Shown in pieces: positions 1 to 11,762 of a stretch of 64,000 nucleotides of DNA (the stretch's first letter is position 1; every line of letters starts with the position of its first letter). Source of the DNA: Mallotus nudiflorus. Taxonomy: Eukaryota > Streptophyta > Magnoliopsida > Malpighiales > Euphorbiaceae. A program made the translations under genes and the position numbers. The stretch spans positions 3,813,001 through 3,877,000 of the forward strand of contig CANTUR010000166.1 in NCBI GenBank assembly GCA_947683625.1, given 5' to 3'. The notes beneath the pieces are model-generated. The model did no database searches and was not told where the DNA came from. It saw only the letters and a program-made list of their open reading frames with translations.

Positions 1-145
1 ACTTAGTTGGCACATATTTATAATCACATATTACAGAGGGAGTGGAAGAGGGAACATAAGAGCTTTCTGGTTCGATCATGTTTAAGAATTCCTTCTCCTT
101 TAGTCTTCATATAAATTATAATAATTCCACCTTATGCAAAATCAA

Positions 146-158
146 GGCTCTGATACCA
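146..158 (-). other. isolated tRNA-iMet primer-binding-site-like motif
   Basis: The minus strand reads TGGTATCAGAGCC, the usual primer-binding site of plant LTR retrotransposons primed by initiator-Met tRNA. It lies at the left edge of a plus-oriented Tekay LTR fragment, so its orientation does not fit that fragment. It is probably a leftover of another element that continues left of the window. No coding sequence of that element is visible in bases 1-145. Confidence 0.4.
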
Positions 159-164
159 AGGTAT

Positions 165-1015
165 ATTTTTGATATATTTCCAAATAAATGCATGTTTTAT
201 TATTAATTCAAACCTACATTAGTGGTATTCTTAGGGTTTATTTGTGATATATACATGCTAGAAAATTAGGTTATTTTGGTATATTGTGAATATATGTTAA
301 ACCTAAGTGCATGTTTTAGTACATACACATATTTAAATGAATATTTATACATAATTATTTTATTAAGTGATTTGTGTACTTAGGGTATATTCTTTGTATA
401 TTTAGGTACATTTTTAAGCAAATGCATGTTGTATTATTAAAATGTACTTAAATTGTTTTTAACTATATTAATTGTTTATATTTAGTATATTTCATATTTT
501 ATTTGACATATATATACCCAAAATATACTGGGTATATTTTAGGTATATATATGGGGTTGATTTTACTATTATGCATATCATTCTACATTAATTATTTTCC
601 AAATGAATGAGTTATTTTAAATGAAGGATATCAATAGAACGTGCTTCCTAGTGGGCAGCACTAGGACCATGTACGTACCGGTGCGATAGATAAGAGTTGA
701 GTGAGAATTAATTTTGGTGATTATAATTGATTTGACTAAGATCAATGGTATGATAGATAATGTGATTGCGGGGCTAATTACACTGACAGTCAGACTGCTG
801 GAGCTCAATTGACTTAGTGTCTCGAGGCCAGTCTACTATCCATAATGGAATAAATGATCTATTGATTTGATTGAGGTGTGAGGTGATAGATAGTGTGATT
901 GCTAGAGCTCAGTTGACCAAGTGTCTTGGGGCCAATCACACTGACAGCCAGACTGTTGGAGCTCAGTTGACTTTGTGTCTCAAGGCCAGTCTGCTATCTA
1001 GATTGTGTTCATCCC
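165..1015 (+). repeat. truncated Tekay-family LTR fragment
   Basis: This stretch matches the middle of the large LTRs at 4756-8033, 11763-15099 (reverse), 43631-48318 and 60214-63094. The shared marks are a short hairpin (CCTAGTG/CACTAGG at 647-653 and 659-665), followed by a directly repeated block GGAGCTCARTTGAC...GGCCAGTC. That block occurs three times here (about 797-833, 900-936, 954-991) and only twice in the complete LTRs. Neither LTR end is present. Sequence just upstream of the hairpin looks closest to LTR B. Confidence 0.75.
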
Positions 1016-1440
1016 ATTGGTAATTAGATTTTATGTAGGCTTCTTTTTTCTTTTTTTTTTTCTCTACATGTTTTAATTCCTATTGGTGGTTGTTCGTAAT
1101 AGACAAAAAGCTATTTGTACCAAGGCTTCTTTTGGTGGGAAGCATGAGGGGAATGGATGGTACTAGCTCATTCTTTAGAGGATGAAAACAACATGCCATA
1201 TCTTTATTCAGTTCTTTTCTTCCTCCTTTTTTAGATAGCATACTTTGTGGTGTTCAGATAAAAGAAGGGAGTAAGAGCCCAAAAAAGCATATATGTATCA
1301 AAGTTAGAAAAGTGGATAAGACTTAGGTGAGAATTTGAAAAATGTGATCTTTGTTTGATAAACACAAGATTAAATTAAATAAATCAACCATATAAATATA
1401 AAAAGCCACCATTATATACCCAGGAAATGAGCCAATCCCA
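1016..1440. other. intergenic, nothing recognised
   Basis: AT-rich sequence between the LTR fragment and the GLOX pseudogene promoter. No reading frame, RNA gene or repeat could be supported. Confidence 0.5.
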
Positions 1441-1462
1441 TCCCAAATCTATTCACTGCCCG

Positions 1463-1469
1463 TATAAAA
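1463..1469 (+). promoter_or_regulatory. TATA box of the GLOX pseudogene
   Basis: TATAAAA stands about 80 bases before the ATG at 1545, with a short leader between. It suggests that the pseudogene arose by decay in place of a normal gene copy or a genomic duplication, not by retroposition. Inference from motif and spacing only. Confidence 0.45.
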
Positions 1470-1544
1470 ACCTTCTAGATCAAGAGCTGCTAACCATCTT
1501 TAATTCTCCAAAGAAATAAGAAATAAAGCATTGCAGCTTCAAGA

Positions 1545-2103
1545 ATGGTGATCATGATCAAGAACCAATCTTTTGTCATAATCTTTATACTTTTTTTTTA
1601 TTTTCTTTACACTCTATGCATCATAAAATTTCCCTTACCTTAACTAGTCCTATTTTTCCATGATAAGAACACTAAGAGGTAGCAAAGGTAGACTGGTTAT
1701 TCTCCAATAAAGCATAGCCATATCAACCATGCACTTACAAGTCATAAAAAATAATAAAGTCATTATATTTGATTGCATAGATTTTGTCCACTTTAATATC
1801 TCTCTCCTATTCGGTAAATGCCGCTTCAACAATGAAATCATGCAGCTCGATTGCATTATCCACTCTATTCTCTACGACATTGCTTTTAACACATTCCATC
1901 CTCTCATGATCTTGACCAAAACTAGATGTTCTTCTAGCTCTAATGATTCATATGGCATTCTTATACAACATGGCGGTGATGGAAAAGGCAAGCGTGTCAT
2001 CCACACATTCACGCCTTGCGATGAGGATTCTTATGACTCGGTTGAGTTTAATAACAATAATCTTCTACTCAGACATCCTAATGATGCGTTGCTCATAACA
2101 TAG
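1545..2103 (+). pseudogene. glyoxal/aldehyde oxidase (GLOX)-like pseudogene, 5' part
   Basis: Plant GLOX proteins are secreted copper-radical oxidases that make hydrogen peroxide from aldehydes in the wall, with a glyoxal-oxidase N-terminal domain and a C-terminal DUF1929 domain. Here ATG 1545 opens a hydrophobic signal peptide of about 30 residues in one frame, which closes at a stop near 1639. From about 1681 another frame matches the start of the N-terminal domain: it contains SIAISTMHLQV, VIIFDCIDF, CIIHSILYD, NTFHPLMILT and RVIHTFTPCDED. An in-frame TAA lies at about 1711-1713, just before this match, and the frame ends at 2101-2103. Only about one third of a normal protein of 550-600 residues is left; the DUF1929 part and the copper ligands are absent. 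Family assignment rests on remembered motif order, so it is good but not certain. Confidence 0.7.
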
Positions 2104-2352
2104 ACATTTGATTTCAACTTCCATTCTTTTTTTTATTTCTTGTGATTGATTTCTTCTTCTCCTTATTCTGCAATTACTACTTTCAATAACATAAATCCTA
2201 ATTTGATGAGGAGAGGAGATTTCAATTTAAGAGAGGGGTTTAAAAGAGGGGATTTATAGTTATTTTCATCAATTTATCTTTCTTACATTCTTGGCACATG
2301 ATATGGCAGCTTATATAGTGTAATGTGGGGCCCACTATCATTCACTCATCAC

Positions 2353-2574
2353 TTAGGCCACTGTCAATTGATTAGAAGCACCTATCAAAGACAAAAATAA
2401 GAAGTTCATACACTCAATCATTAAAAAAATAATTTGAACACAAAAATAGCAAAATTTAAAAGTACAAACACTAATTGTGAAGTTTTTTCCATTATTAATA
2501 GCCTTTAAAGCTTTTTGCTCATCAAGGACATATTTCATTTTCAAGTGCCATATGTTGTAATTATCATCATTCAA
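2353..2574 (-). pseudogene. possible copia gag N-terminal remnant
   Basis: The frame begins MNDDNYNIWHLKMKYVLDEQ. It resembles the start of Ty1/copia gag polyproteins, where an NY..W...M motif precedes a helical region. After about 30 residues the resemblance ends. No LTRs or pol fragments are seen next to it. It may be chance or a very old fragment. Confidence 0.35.
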
Positions 2575-3137
2575 TTTCTAACCCTTATTTAGTTTAGCTA
2601 TGATATTCTTAGATGCCAAAGTTAGTCACAAACTACAAGAGACATTATAAATGCAATTATTTATACACATCATTGAGTCACAATTTCAAATTAAATTAAT
2701 AAATATTTTCATATGAATTAAATGAGAAAGTTAACTATGTTCCTAATCATCATTTAATGTCAAATGTCAAAATTTTATAACTTAATTTAAATTGCATCAA
2801 CATAATTCTAGATGAGAATTCCCATGAATTCTACCAATCATAGAATGCTAATATTATAAAGTACAATGCAATAATGAATTTAATTAAAAAAATTCATAAT
2901 ATATAAAACAAGATTGTCAATACATCACAACATTATACAATACATTAAATAAGCAATACATAAAACTATTCATAGAGGTTTATATATCTAACTGTTCTAG
3001 GCATTGACTCCTCAAATTTCTTTTTATCTAAGATAACAAGGGTTAGGGCATTTCAAAGTCTTAAGGCGAGGGCTTACACTCAATATTGAAGATTTGTTCA
3101 AATTCTTTGAAATGTAATCCCCCAAAAACTTATAGAC

Positions 3138-3335
3138 TTATGTCTCATACAATCCAGATTTTTCTCTTAGAAAATCTCTCTTTTCCTTAGTTCTTCCCCT
3201 TGTATCTATTTCAAATATAGCAGCTTTAAAACTTAGAAAACTACTCAAAAGAGAATCAGGTAATGTGTTTTCTAGAACCATAATTTTATAATAATCACCC
3301 ATGTTATAAACGTTACTAATGAGACTTTGAATCAT
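3138..3335 (-). pseudogene. possible copia gag middle-region remnant
   Basis: The frame contains MIQSLISNVYNMGD and NTLPDSLLSSF, reminiscent of the copia gag stretch in which an N..I..L...G motif is followed by L.SLP.S. It lies upstream, on the minus strand, of the putative gag start at 2353-2574, the reverse of the expected order. The two are therefore either rearranged or unrelated. Weak support. Confidence 0.28.
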
Positions 3336-4435
3336 ATTATTAACGGTTCTAATATGCTCTAAAAGAGTATGATAACTATTGATTCTATATTCGGAGAGAT
3401 TTCTTCATAAAAATCTTAGCAATAGCTTCTTTTCTTGGCTTCTTATAGCCACAAGAGGACGTCTCAATTGTGGGCAACTAGGATCTTTTTAATTCAGTCT
3501 AAGCCTCCTATAATCTCTTAATCAAAGCCCTCTCCTTAATTTCAAGACAGGAATAAAAAATTTCAAACAAACATACTATTTGTTATGAATATTTTAATAA
3601 AAATTCAATTCAAAATTGTATTTCAATTGCTTAAAAGAATAAAAAAAATAATTTTCACAAGTAGAAAATTTAATTTTCTCCCATTAGACCTCAATCCCAC
3701 TTTGTAAAAAAAATACTGGTATTTTTTAGAATTTTTCTTTATTAAAATAATAAATTTAATGTTAATTTTTATAAAAAATTAAATTTAAATATATATATAT
3801 TTTTTAATATATATAAAAATTCTATAAAAAATTTGGAGTCCAGTGGTACTAACGATGTTGAAAACGACTGCTTGGAGTGCCATTATATGCCATTTTTGCG
3901 CGTAAGGTTGTAAGGCCTTGTTTGGCAGACTATTAATTGGCAGACTGCCCAATCCTATTCTCAGGTAATGGAGAGTGTATATCACTTACCAATTTAAAGA
4001 ATGATTCTAATTTTGAAATTTTTTCTACCCTCTATATTATACTATTTTGAGTTCAATGATACATTCAGATTTCAATTTTAAGACCTACAAGTGTGTGTTT
4101 AGATTTCAGACTCAATCTGTGAGTATAAAACTCACTTCATCTTCAACCTCTAAAAATTTCTAAGTCTGAAATTTTCAAAAAATAAATTTACAAGAAGCAA
4201 ACTTTGATCAACCATAACTTTCTTTATACTAAACCAAATTAAATGTTCTTTATATCAATTTAAAGCTTACATTACAAACTACAAATACATGTTCATGTCA
4301 TTCCATAAAACTTAGTATACAATTCAGGAAATGTGCACGAAGTGGCTGTGTCAATCATGTTCACAAACACAAAAATTCAACAATTTCAATTCACAAAAAC
4401 GAAAGTAGTTTATAAATTTTGGGTCTTTTTTTGTA

Positions 4436-7400
4436 TGAGTGAGAAAAATCTTGTATTTTGAACACTCTATTCTATGGGAATAGAATCTAATTATTTGCAT
4501 TTTTAATTAATTTAGTTAATTTTTAAATCTTTATTTATTTTTGTTAATTTTGTTTAGTTGTTAGGATTTTTGTTAATTTTGTTTGTTTTTAAGTTTATTT
4601 AGTTAATCTTTATTTAATTTTTGAAATAAGAATGTATGAAGAAAGTTGAAAGATTTGAACAAGTCAAAGATAGGATTTGGAGGTTATAACAAGTCAAAAT
4701 CTTAAAGAAAAGTAAAGTTTTGAAAGCAGCCTGTTTTGACACAACCGTATGCCTATGTAATAACCCGATATTTTAAATAATATAAAATTATTTTGGGATA
4801 TGCAGTGTTAATAAAATTTTAAATTTTATTTATATATTATCATTATTCGTGTATATTATTCATTTATTTTATTCTAAAAATTTTATTTACGTAAAAATAA
4901 TTATATGTGAGTTTTATTATTTAAAGTATTTAAAATCATTTTCATTGCTAATATTTTTAATAGTATTATTATTAATATTTTTATTGGTATTAGTATTATT
5001 ATTATTGTTATTTATTATTGTTATTAATAGTATTATTGCATGCATGTGTTATTATTATTTTATACTATTATGGATGTGATAGTATTATTATTATTATTAT
5101 TATTATTTTATTGATATTTTATTAGGTTAGTGTGTTAGTGGATTGTGTTGTGCATATGTGTGTGTGTTTGTTAATGTATGTATATGTGACAAGTGTAAGT
5201 TGGGTGTATATATATATATATAAAAGAGAGTGCAGGACCAAAAAAAATGGGTCTTCTCTTTCCTTTCCCCTATTTTTTCTTTTCTTCTTCCATGGTTTTC
5301 TTCTTCCTTCACTGTCATTGTGCACCTCCCACCACCATGCTGGACTGCCGTAGCCACCACCACCATCACCTTGCTCCTTCCACTAGACGTTGACCGCCAC
5401 CAAAAGCCATCAGAATTCGTTGAAGCTGAGAGGTGGTTACTATAGCTCTGTCAATTTAGCTCTAGTTATTAGGCTCGTTAGACTCCTCTCGATGCGTACA
5501 TCTTGATTCTCAAGTTGGTTTAACTTTTCGACTTCTGGATTGTAAATATTTTTCAAATTTAGTTTATGTCATTTAGAGCTTTTATTTTTTTTAGGCTTGA
5601 GTTTGATTGATTCATGAATTTTCCTCCTAGAAATATTGATGTGTGAATCTTAGGCTACCTAAATATATTTTTTGTATATTTTTTGAATTAATTTATGGGT
5701 ATTTTTTATTATTTTAATATTAAAATATTGAATTTTTGATAATAATGTTAATTAATTATTTTAGATGGAAATTTGGTTAAATTAGTGTTATTAATTTGAG
5801 TTAATAATTTTAGAATTTATAAAATAATTTTTGGTAATTTTATATAATTTTTGAGAATATATTAGTATTATGTGATTTTGAAAATTATAGGTTAATTGTG
5901 TAGGTATTAAAATAATTTTTACAAAATTTTTAATATTTTTAACTAATTAATATTAATTTTCAAAAATTGTATTCAAATAATATATTATTTATAATTTAGT
6001 GATTAAATTGATTTTTAGCTACTTTTATTATATAATTAAGTTATTTGAGTAATTAAAAGTGAATTTGACCATTTTATATTGAATTATTGAAAAATTGGAT
6101 TTTTATTAATATTATATAATATTTAAGATTTTATTAGTTAATTTGTGATAATTTTGGAATACTGTGTAAATAATAAAATTATTTATTATTTTAAGCTTAA
6201 ATGGGTATTTTATTATTTTTATGATATTAAATTATGATTTTAATAATTATTTGCAATTTATGTTAATTTAATTGTAAAATGGAAATTTTATTCCATTTAT
6301 GAATTTTATTAGCAAATATTATTTAAAAACTAGAATATTATAAATTAGTTGAAAAATAAATATTTTTAATATTTTTATGGATTTTTGATGATTTTTATTA
6401 TTTTATTATTAATATTGTTTATTTGTGTATTGTGAATCTCAGTTGCAAATTTTTGTAGTTCGGAGTTCCAACCCAAGGTTTTGTGCTATTGTGTTTTTAG
6501 AAGTGTATTTTCTGTGCAGGATCGACCCTACTTTTGTAGAGAGACGTCCGTTTTACAAAGGAGATTGTCGAATTTTTAATAGATTTCTCGTAAAATATGA
6601 CAATCGGTCCAAGTCTAGTTTTAAAATTTTGATTGAAACGTGTCTTAGATTGGGTCTTCCTTTAAAATTCTAGAAGCATAAAGTTAGAAGTTTATTCTGA
6701 TATTATATTAATTGTTTATTTTCTAGCTGGGACCGAGACCAAAGTCTATCGGATTAGGTCTATCGAGTTTGTCTCGAGGTGCGCAAACCTATGAATTATT
6801 ATCTTATATATGCATTGCATGTAGAATGCATAAAAATTAGCATCCATGAATTTTATAATGAAATTGAATACGAATATTTCTTTAAATATACGTGCGACAT
6901 TTATATATCTGATATATTCCTAATATGCAGTCGGTATGTTTTCTGGAATATTTATAGTTTATTTTGGTATATATGTGACTTATATATTTGGAATATTTTT
7001 AGCATATCTCCAGTGTACCATTGGCATATTTTATGTATATAATGGGTATATTTTGCTATGAATGGATGCTATTACATTCAAATTATGAATTTTTATTATT
7101 TTAATAATTATTAAGTTTATTTGAATGATAGCAGTAGAACATGCTACCTAGTGGGCTCCACTAGGACTATGTGTGCACGAGTACGTTAGAATGTTAAGAG
7201 TGATATCATGAGATTATTTGATGAGATATTTGATTGATATTGATCTTTGTGATATTATGGTGAGAGTAGTGTGATTGTTGGAGTTCGGTGGATCTAGTGT
7301 CTTGGGGCTAATCACATTGACAATGAGACTGCTGGAGCTTAGTTGACTTAGTGTCTCGGGGCCAGTCTACTGTCCAAAATAAAATAAGAGAATTACTTTG

Positions 7401-9141
7401 GAATTAAGTGAGCCTGATGGCAAGTGAGATATTTTAATTGAGGTTACGAATATTTAGACTTCTATTTGATCCTTGACTTAAACAAATATTTTCTGCATTT
7501 ATATATATATAAAAGTGGATTTCAGCATATGTGTGAAATGCATGTATATATTTATATTTATATTTATATATATACTGATGCTTGATTGCATATGACATTA
7601 GGAGTTGCATGTATATATATTATAATAATTCACTCAGTAAGGTTTGACCCCCTCTTAACTATATTTTTTCAGGAGAGTCTTTTTCGTCAGATCATACCAG
7701 TAATACTTTACGCAAGTCTTCTTTCGCCCAACTATTTTATGTAAATTTTATATCTAGATTTTTATTCTTTTCTAGAAAATTACAGTAGTAGTGTTATTGT
7801 ATTAGTAGTGTGTTGTATCAGTTTGAGATTTCTGTATTCAGAATACTGTATGAATATTTTATTTATGAAATGACATTTGAGTATTTGTTTTTATATCGAC
7901 TTAAATTTTAATTATGGTGTATTTCATTTATCTATTGTATGCGTTTTTATTTTTAAGGTTTGCTACAGGTTCCCGATTTGAAAGAATTCTCGTTCCCTAG
8001 CACTGGTCATGACACCCAATTTGGGTCGTGATAGCCTGGGTGTGCATAGTTGTGCCTGAGTGGTAGAAAGCTGACACACCCTGCAACACAGTCGTGTGCA
8101 TGAGTGTGCATAACTATGCAAGTTGTTGCAATAACTTTTTAAATTCAAATTTTGAGCTGATGATTTGAGGGGATTTTATAGGATTTGAATTGAAACAAAC
8201 CTCAAAGTTGATGGAGGTTGGAGGCTATAAATAAAAGGCCTTCATGAGAGTAAAAGGAGGCTACACTTAATATTCTCTAAATTTTTACTTTAAAGAATCA
8301 AAGTTAATTTTCATTCAAGTTCTTATTCATGTTAAGTAGAAAATTAGTTTTGAAGTTTTGAAGGGACAAGACCTTCTATTGTAGCTGTTTGAAGCAGTAA
8401 AATGGGTTTTCTTATTTAAACTCTTTGGTTATTATTTTCTTTTAATTAATAATGATTGGTTATTTTTTCCCTACTTCATCTTCTTCTCTTAACATGAGTA
8501 GCTATGCATATTTTTAGGCTTTTTATTTCATTTGAACCTTATAATTTTTTTTTTGAATTAAAATCTAAGTCTTTAATCTTAATTCTTTGGTTGTTGTTGA
8601 ATTTAATGTCATCTTAGGCTTGATCACCCTTAGATTGAAATTATACTTTAGAACTTAATTAAGAGATAGGTTCTATTGGATTAAAACAATAACGTAGTAG
8701 TCACTTATTTAGTTGAGCGACATTCAAGTGACTAATATTGATTAAACAGCTGGACTTAAAATTGGGTTTAAGAAACATTTAGTTAATGAGAGCTAGTAAA
8801 CTATATGTTAGTTCTGCTCAAATAATTATAGGTTTATTTGAGAGGAAAATCTATGGTTTTAAAGATGCTTTCAAATTTAATTAAGATTAGTTAAAGACTT
8901 AGATGTTTAATTAACTTTTAGAAAAGGTTAAAATGATAATAAGAACCCTAGCCTTTAATTTGATCATTAAGTTTTAATTAAGTTTATTTTGTTTATTTTT
9001 GTTTGATTTTCAAACCAAAATTCAATATTTAAACAAACAAACACTTTTAGTATTTCAATACTCAATTTGCAATCTCTATGGGATCAATACTTTATTTTAC
9101 TACTTGAAACGACTTCGTACGCTTGCGGATTTCTCATGTCA
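4436..9141 (+). repeat. 5' LTR of the Athila element, split by solo LTR A
   Basis: The two parts, 4436-4755 and 8034-9141, align with the continuous 3' LTR at 23006-24437. Net length is about 1,423 bases against 1,432. The LTR ends in TCA at 9141, immediately before the primer-binding site. Differences from the 3' LTR are visible in nearly every line, so the insertion is old. Confidence 0.9.
4756..8033 (+). repeat. solo LTR A (Tekay family), plus orientation
   Basis: Starts TGTAATAACCC and ends GTCGTGATA. It is flanked by GCCTA (4751-4755) and GCCTG (8034-8038), a 5-bp target duplication with one change. It sits inside the Athila 5' LTR, and the uninterrupted 3' LTR gives the empty site. It shares the hairpin (7147-7153/7159-7165), the repeated GGAGCT...GGCCAGTC blocks near 7277 and 7332, and the end segment GGTTCCCGATTTG with the LTRs of the Tekay element at 43631-63094. 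No internal region or partner LTR is attached, so it is the product of LTR-LTR recombination. Short frames inside it (such as those at 5122-5445 and 6425-7042) are not genes. Confidence 0.9.
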
Positions 9142-9147
9142 AGTTTT

Positions 9148-9165
9148 TGGCGCCATTACCGGGGG
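9148..9165 (+). other. primer-binding site, tRNA-Asp type
   Basis: TGGCGCCATTACCGGGGG begins seven bases after the LTR end at 9141. Athila elements use this type of site, complementary to the 3' end of tRNA-Asp, while most plant gypsy elements use initiator-Met tRNA. Confidence 0.85.
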
Positions 9166-9265
9166 TTGCTGAAATTGATATTGCTAAGAAAATTGTGTTG
9201 TTTGATTTAGATGTTATTTTTAATTTTGTTTTCATTTGTGGTATTGCAAGGACTTGTGTTAGTGT

Positions 9266-10900
9266 ATGAACACAATACGTAGTGCAAGCAAACAAGGAGT
9301 TCCACTAATACCAATTGATCTAGAACTTGAAAAGGCAGTTAGAAGAAGAAGGAGACAACACATAAATAGAATGGAAGAAGAAAGAAATCTGAGATAGCAA
9401 ACAACCCAAGATGGACAAAATGGGCAGAATGGGCAAAGGACTATGAGGGACTATATGAGTCCTAAAGTCCAAAGTGATTAAAATCTGATCATGAGGCCGG
9501 TGGTTACAGCAAATAATTTTAAGATAAAACCCGCCATGATCCATATGATTCAAAATTCACAATTTAGTGGATTGCCACAAGAGGATCTAATTGGTCACAT
9601 GACTTGATTTCTGGAGTATTACTCAACTTTCAAGATGAATGGAGTACAACCTGTAGCAATCCGGCTTATTCCTTTTCCCTTTATGGATAGAGCCAAAAGA
9701 TGGTTTACAAGCTTACTACCCAACTCCATTAACACTTGGCAAGAGCTTTACAATGATTTTTTCAATAAGTACTTGCCACCAGCTAAAGTCTTGAAGATCA
9801 TAAATAAGATCAATTCTTTCTATCAAAGAGAGGATGAAAGCTTCTATGAGTGCTGGGATAGGTTTAAGGATCTTCAATGGTAATGTCTACCTTAATTGAT
9901 ACCATCATGGGATTTAGTTCAGTCATTTTATAAGGGTGTCAATCCATTGATTAGGGTGAACATTGATGTATCAATTAGAGGAACCATAATGTCAAAAACA
10001 CATGAAGAAACTTTAGACCTTTTTGAAAAATTGGCCAACACACAAAGCCTTTGGTCTACTGAGAGGACTATTCTAACAAGAGGCAAATCAATTGAAGTTG
10101 ATAGTTTGACAATGCTTAATGCAAAGATGGATGCTTTATCCAAGAGGATGGACAAGATGAGTTTTAATGCAATATCTAACTTATCTTCTTTTTTTGAATT
10201 TTTCCAAGGTGATCATCCAACTATAGAATGCCAAATGATGCAAGGATTATTAATGGAGAATGTGAACTATGTGAACAACTTCAACAAGGACCAACAAAAT
10301 CAAATGCATGGAAACACCTACAACCCTAGTTAAAGGAATTATCCTAACTTTTCTTGGAGCGATCAAGGGAATAACCAATGGAGACCATAAGCACCACCAA
10401 GTTTTAAAGGTCAGAATGCTCAACATCATCAATCTCAAATCTATTAAGATAAGGGTTCACACTTAGGAGTATCTCTAGAGAATAAATTGAAGAAGTTCAT
10501 GGAAGTAATGACAATAAAGATGAACCAACAGGATGAGGTTACAAAGACATTTGATCAAATGTTCAAAAATCACTCTTCCTCTATTCGTAACTTAGAAATA
10601 TAGATAAGGCAATTGGAAAACTCTTTATTAATAAGAAACTAAGGTTCATTGCCAAACAACACTAAGAAGAATCCAAAGGAGTAGTTGAAAGCAATTACCT
10701 TGAGAAGTGGAATTGAGATCCAAACCCCAAAAGCAATAGTGGAATATGAGAAGAAATATAAGCAAGGGGAGAAAGAATAAGAAGATAAGTGGGTAGAAGT
10801 TAAAGTGGAGAAGAAGCTAGAAGTTCAGAATGAAAAGCAAGAGAAGCCAAAGTCTCCACCAATTCAACCTTATAAACCTCCAATTCCATAGCCTCAGAGG
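9266..10900 (+). pseudogene. Athila gag, interrupted by stops
   Basis: The gag polyprotein forms the cytoplasmic particle. ATG 9266 opens the first piece; the same frame continues through 9635-9883 and 9896-10333 with stop codons between. Recognisable parts are a basic stretch KAVRRRRRQ, the core FPFMDRAKRWFTSL, NTWQELYNDFFNKYLPP and ESFYECWDRFKDL, which are Athila/Tat capsid motifs. A KAITLRSGIE motif near 10690 marks the gag C-terminal region before protease. At least half a dozen stops break the frame. No start other than 9266 fits the distance from the primer site better. Confidence 0.85.
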
Positions 10901-10983
10901 TAAAAAAAATAGGAGCATGACTAATAATTTGGAAGATTTTTAGAGAGATTTAAATCACTTCATATCAATATACCTCTTGTGGA

Positions 10984-11646
10984 GTGTCTATCTCAAATGC
11001 CCAAGTATGCAAAATTCTTAAAGAAGTTGATTTCCAACAAAAAAAAATGCAGGAGTTTGAGATAGTCACACTTAATAAAGAATGTAGTGCAATCATCTCT
11101 AATAAAATTCCTCTAAAAGGGAAGCATCCAGGGAGTCTCACTATTCCATGCTCTATTGGAAATTTAAAATTTCAAAAAGCTTTATATGATTTTAGAGCTT
11201 TAATTAATCTTATGCCTTTATCAATTTACAGGAAATTGGGATTAGGAGAGGCAAAACCAACAAGCATCTGCTTGCAGCTTGTAGATAGAATAGTAAAGGA
11301 ACCAAAAGGCTTAGTAGAAGATGTATTAGTAAGGGCTGGAAAATTTATTTTTCCAGTCGACTTTGTAGTGCTGGATTTCGAAGAGGATAAGGATGTTCCC
11401 CTAATCCTTAGTATGCCTTTTCTTTACACTACAAAAGCCATAATTAATGTCTTTGATGGGACACTCACACTACGAGTAAGAGATGAAAATTGTAAGTCCA
11501 ATGTTTACCAAAGTATGAAATTCCCATCTAATAATGATTTGTGCTTAAGAGTTGATGTTGTGGATGAATGTGTAAGTGAAGTCCAACAAAGGAGGTTGGC
11601 AAAATCTGTGGAAATTAAAAATATTAAGAAACGTTTTCAGGAATAA
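10984..11646 (+). pseudogene. Athila aspartic protease region
   Basis: An open stretch of 220 codons holds the retropepsin-like fold of Athila: KHPGSLTIPCSIGN, then ALYDFRALINLMPLSIYRKLG, then DFVVLDFEEDKDVPLILSMPFL. In related elements the active site reads D-x-G-A; here it is D-F-R-A, so the catalytic loop is changed. The frame differs from gag. Solo LTR B begins 117 bases after its stop and separates it from RT. Confidence 0.8.
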
Positions 11647-11762
11647 TCTTCTAAAAATGAAGTACACCTCAAACACCAACCCCACTTACCTTATATACAA
11701 TTACCACACACTGAACCAACACCGTCTTCGATCTTAAACCCATAAAAGTTGGATTGGAAACC

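Larger units (their letters stand above)
2104..4430. other. intergenic, AT-rich, possible retroelement remnants
   Basis: No intact gene. Two short minus-strand frames (2353-2574, 3138-3335) vaguely resemble copia gag and are listed separately. The remainder is low-complexity AT-rich sequence, including a TA-rich patch near 3790-3815. Nothing else is supported. Confidence 0.5.

Noticed and set aside
3900..3960. A phrase AGGCCTTGTTTGGCAGAC that resembles DNA-transposon ends
   Set aside because: No inverted partner or target duplication could be found nearby.
5122..5445. Overlapping frames on both strands
   Set aside because: They lie inside solo LTR A in a T/C-rich stretch; low-complexity translations (for example repeated Tyr-Ile) and no domain.
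6425..7042. Plus-strand frames of 82 and 87 codons
   Set aside because: Inside solo LTR A; the same segment in the other LTRs is not open.
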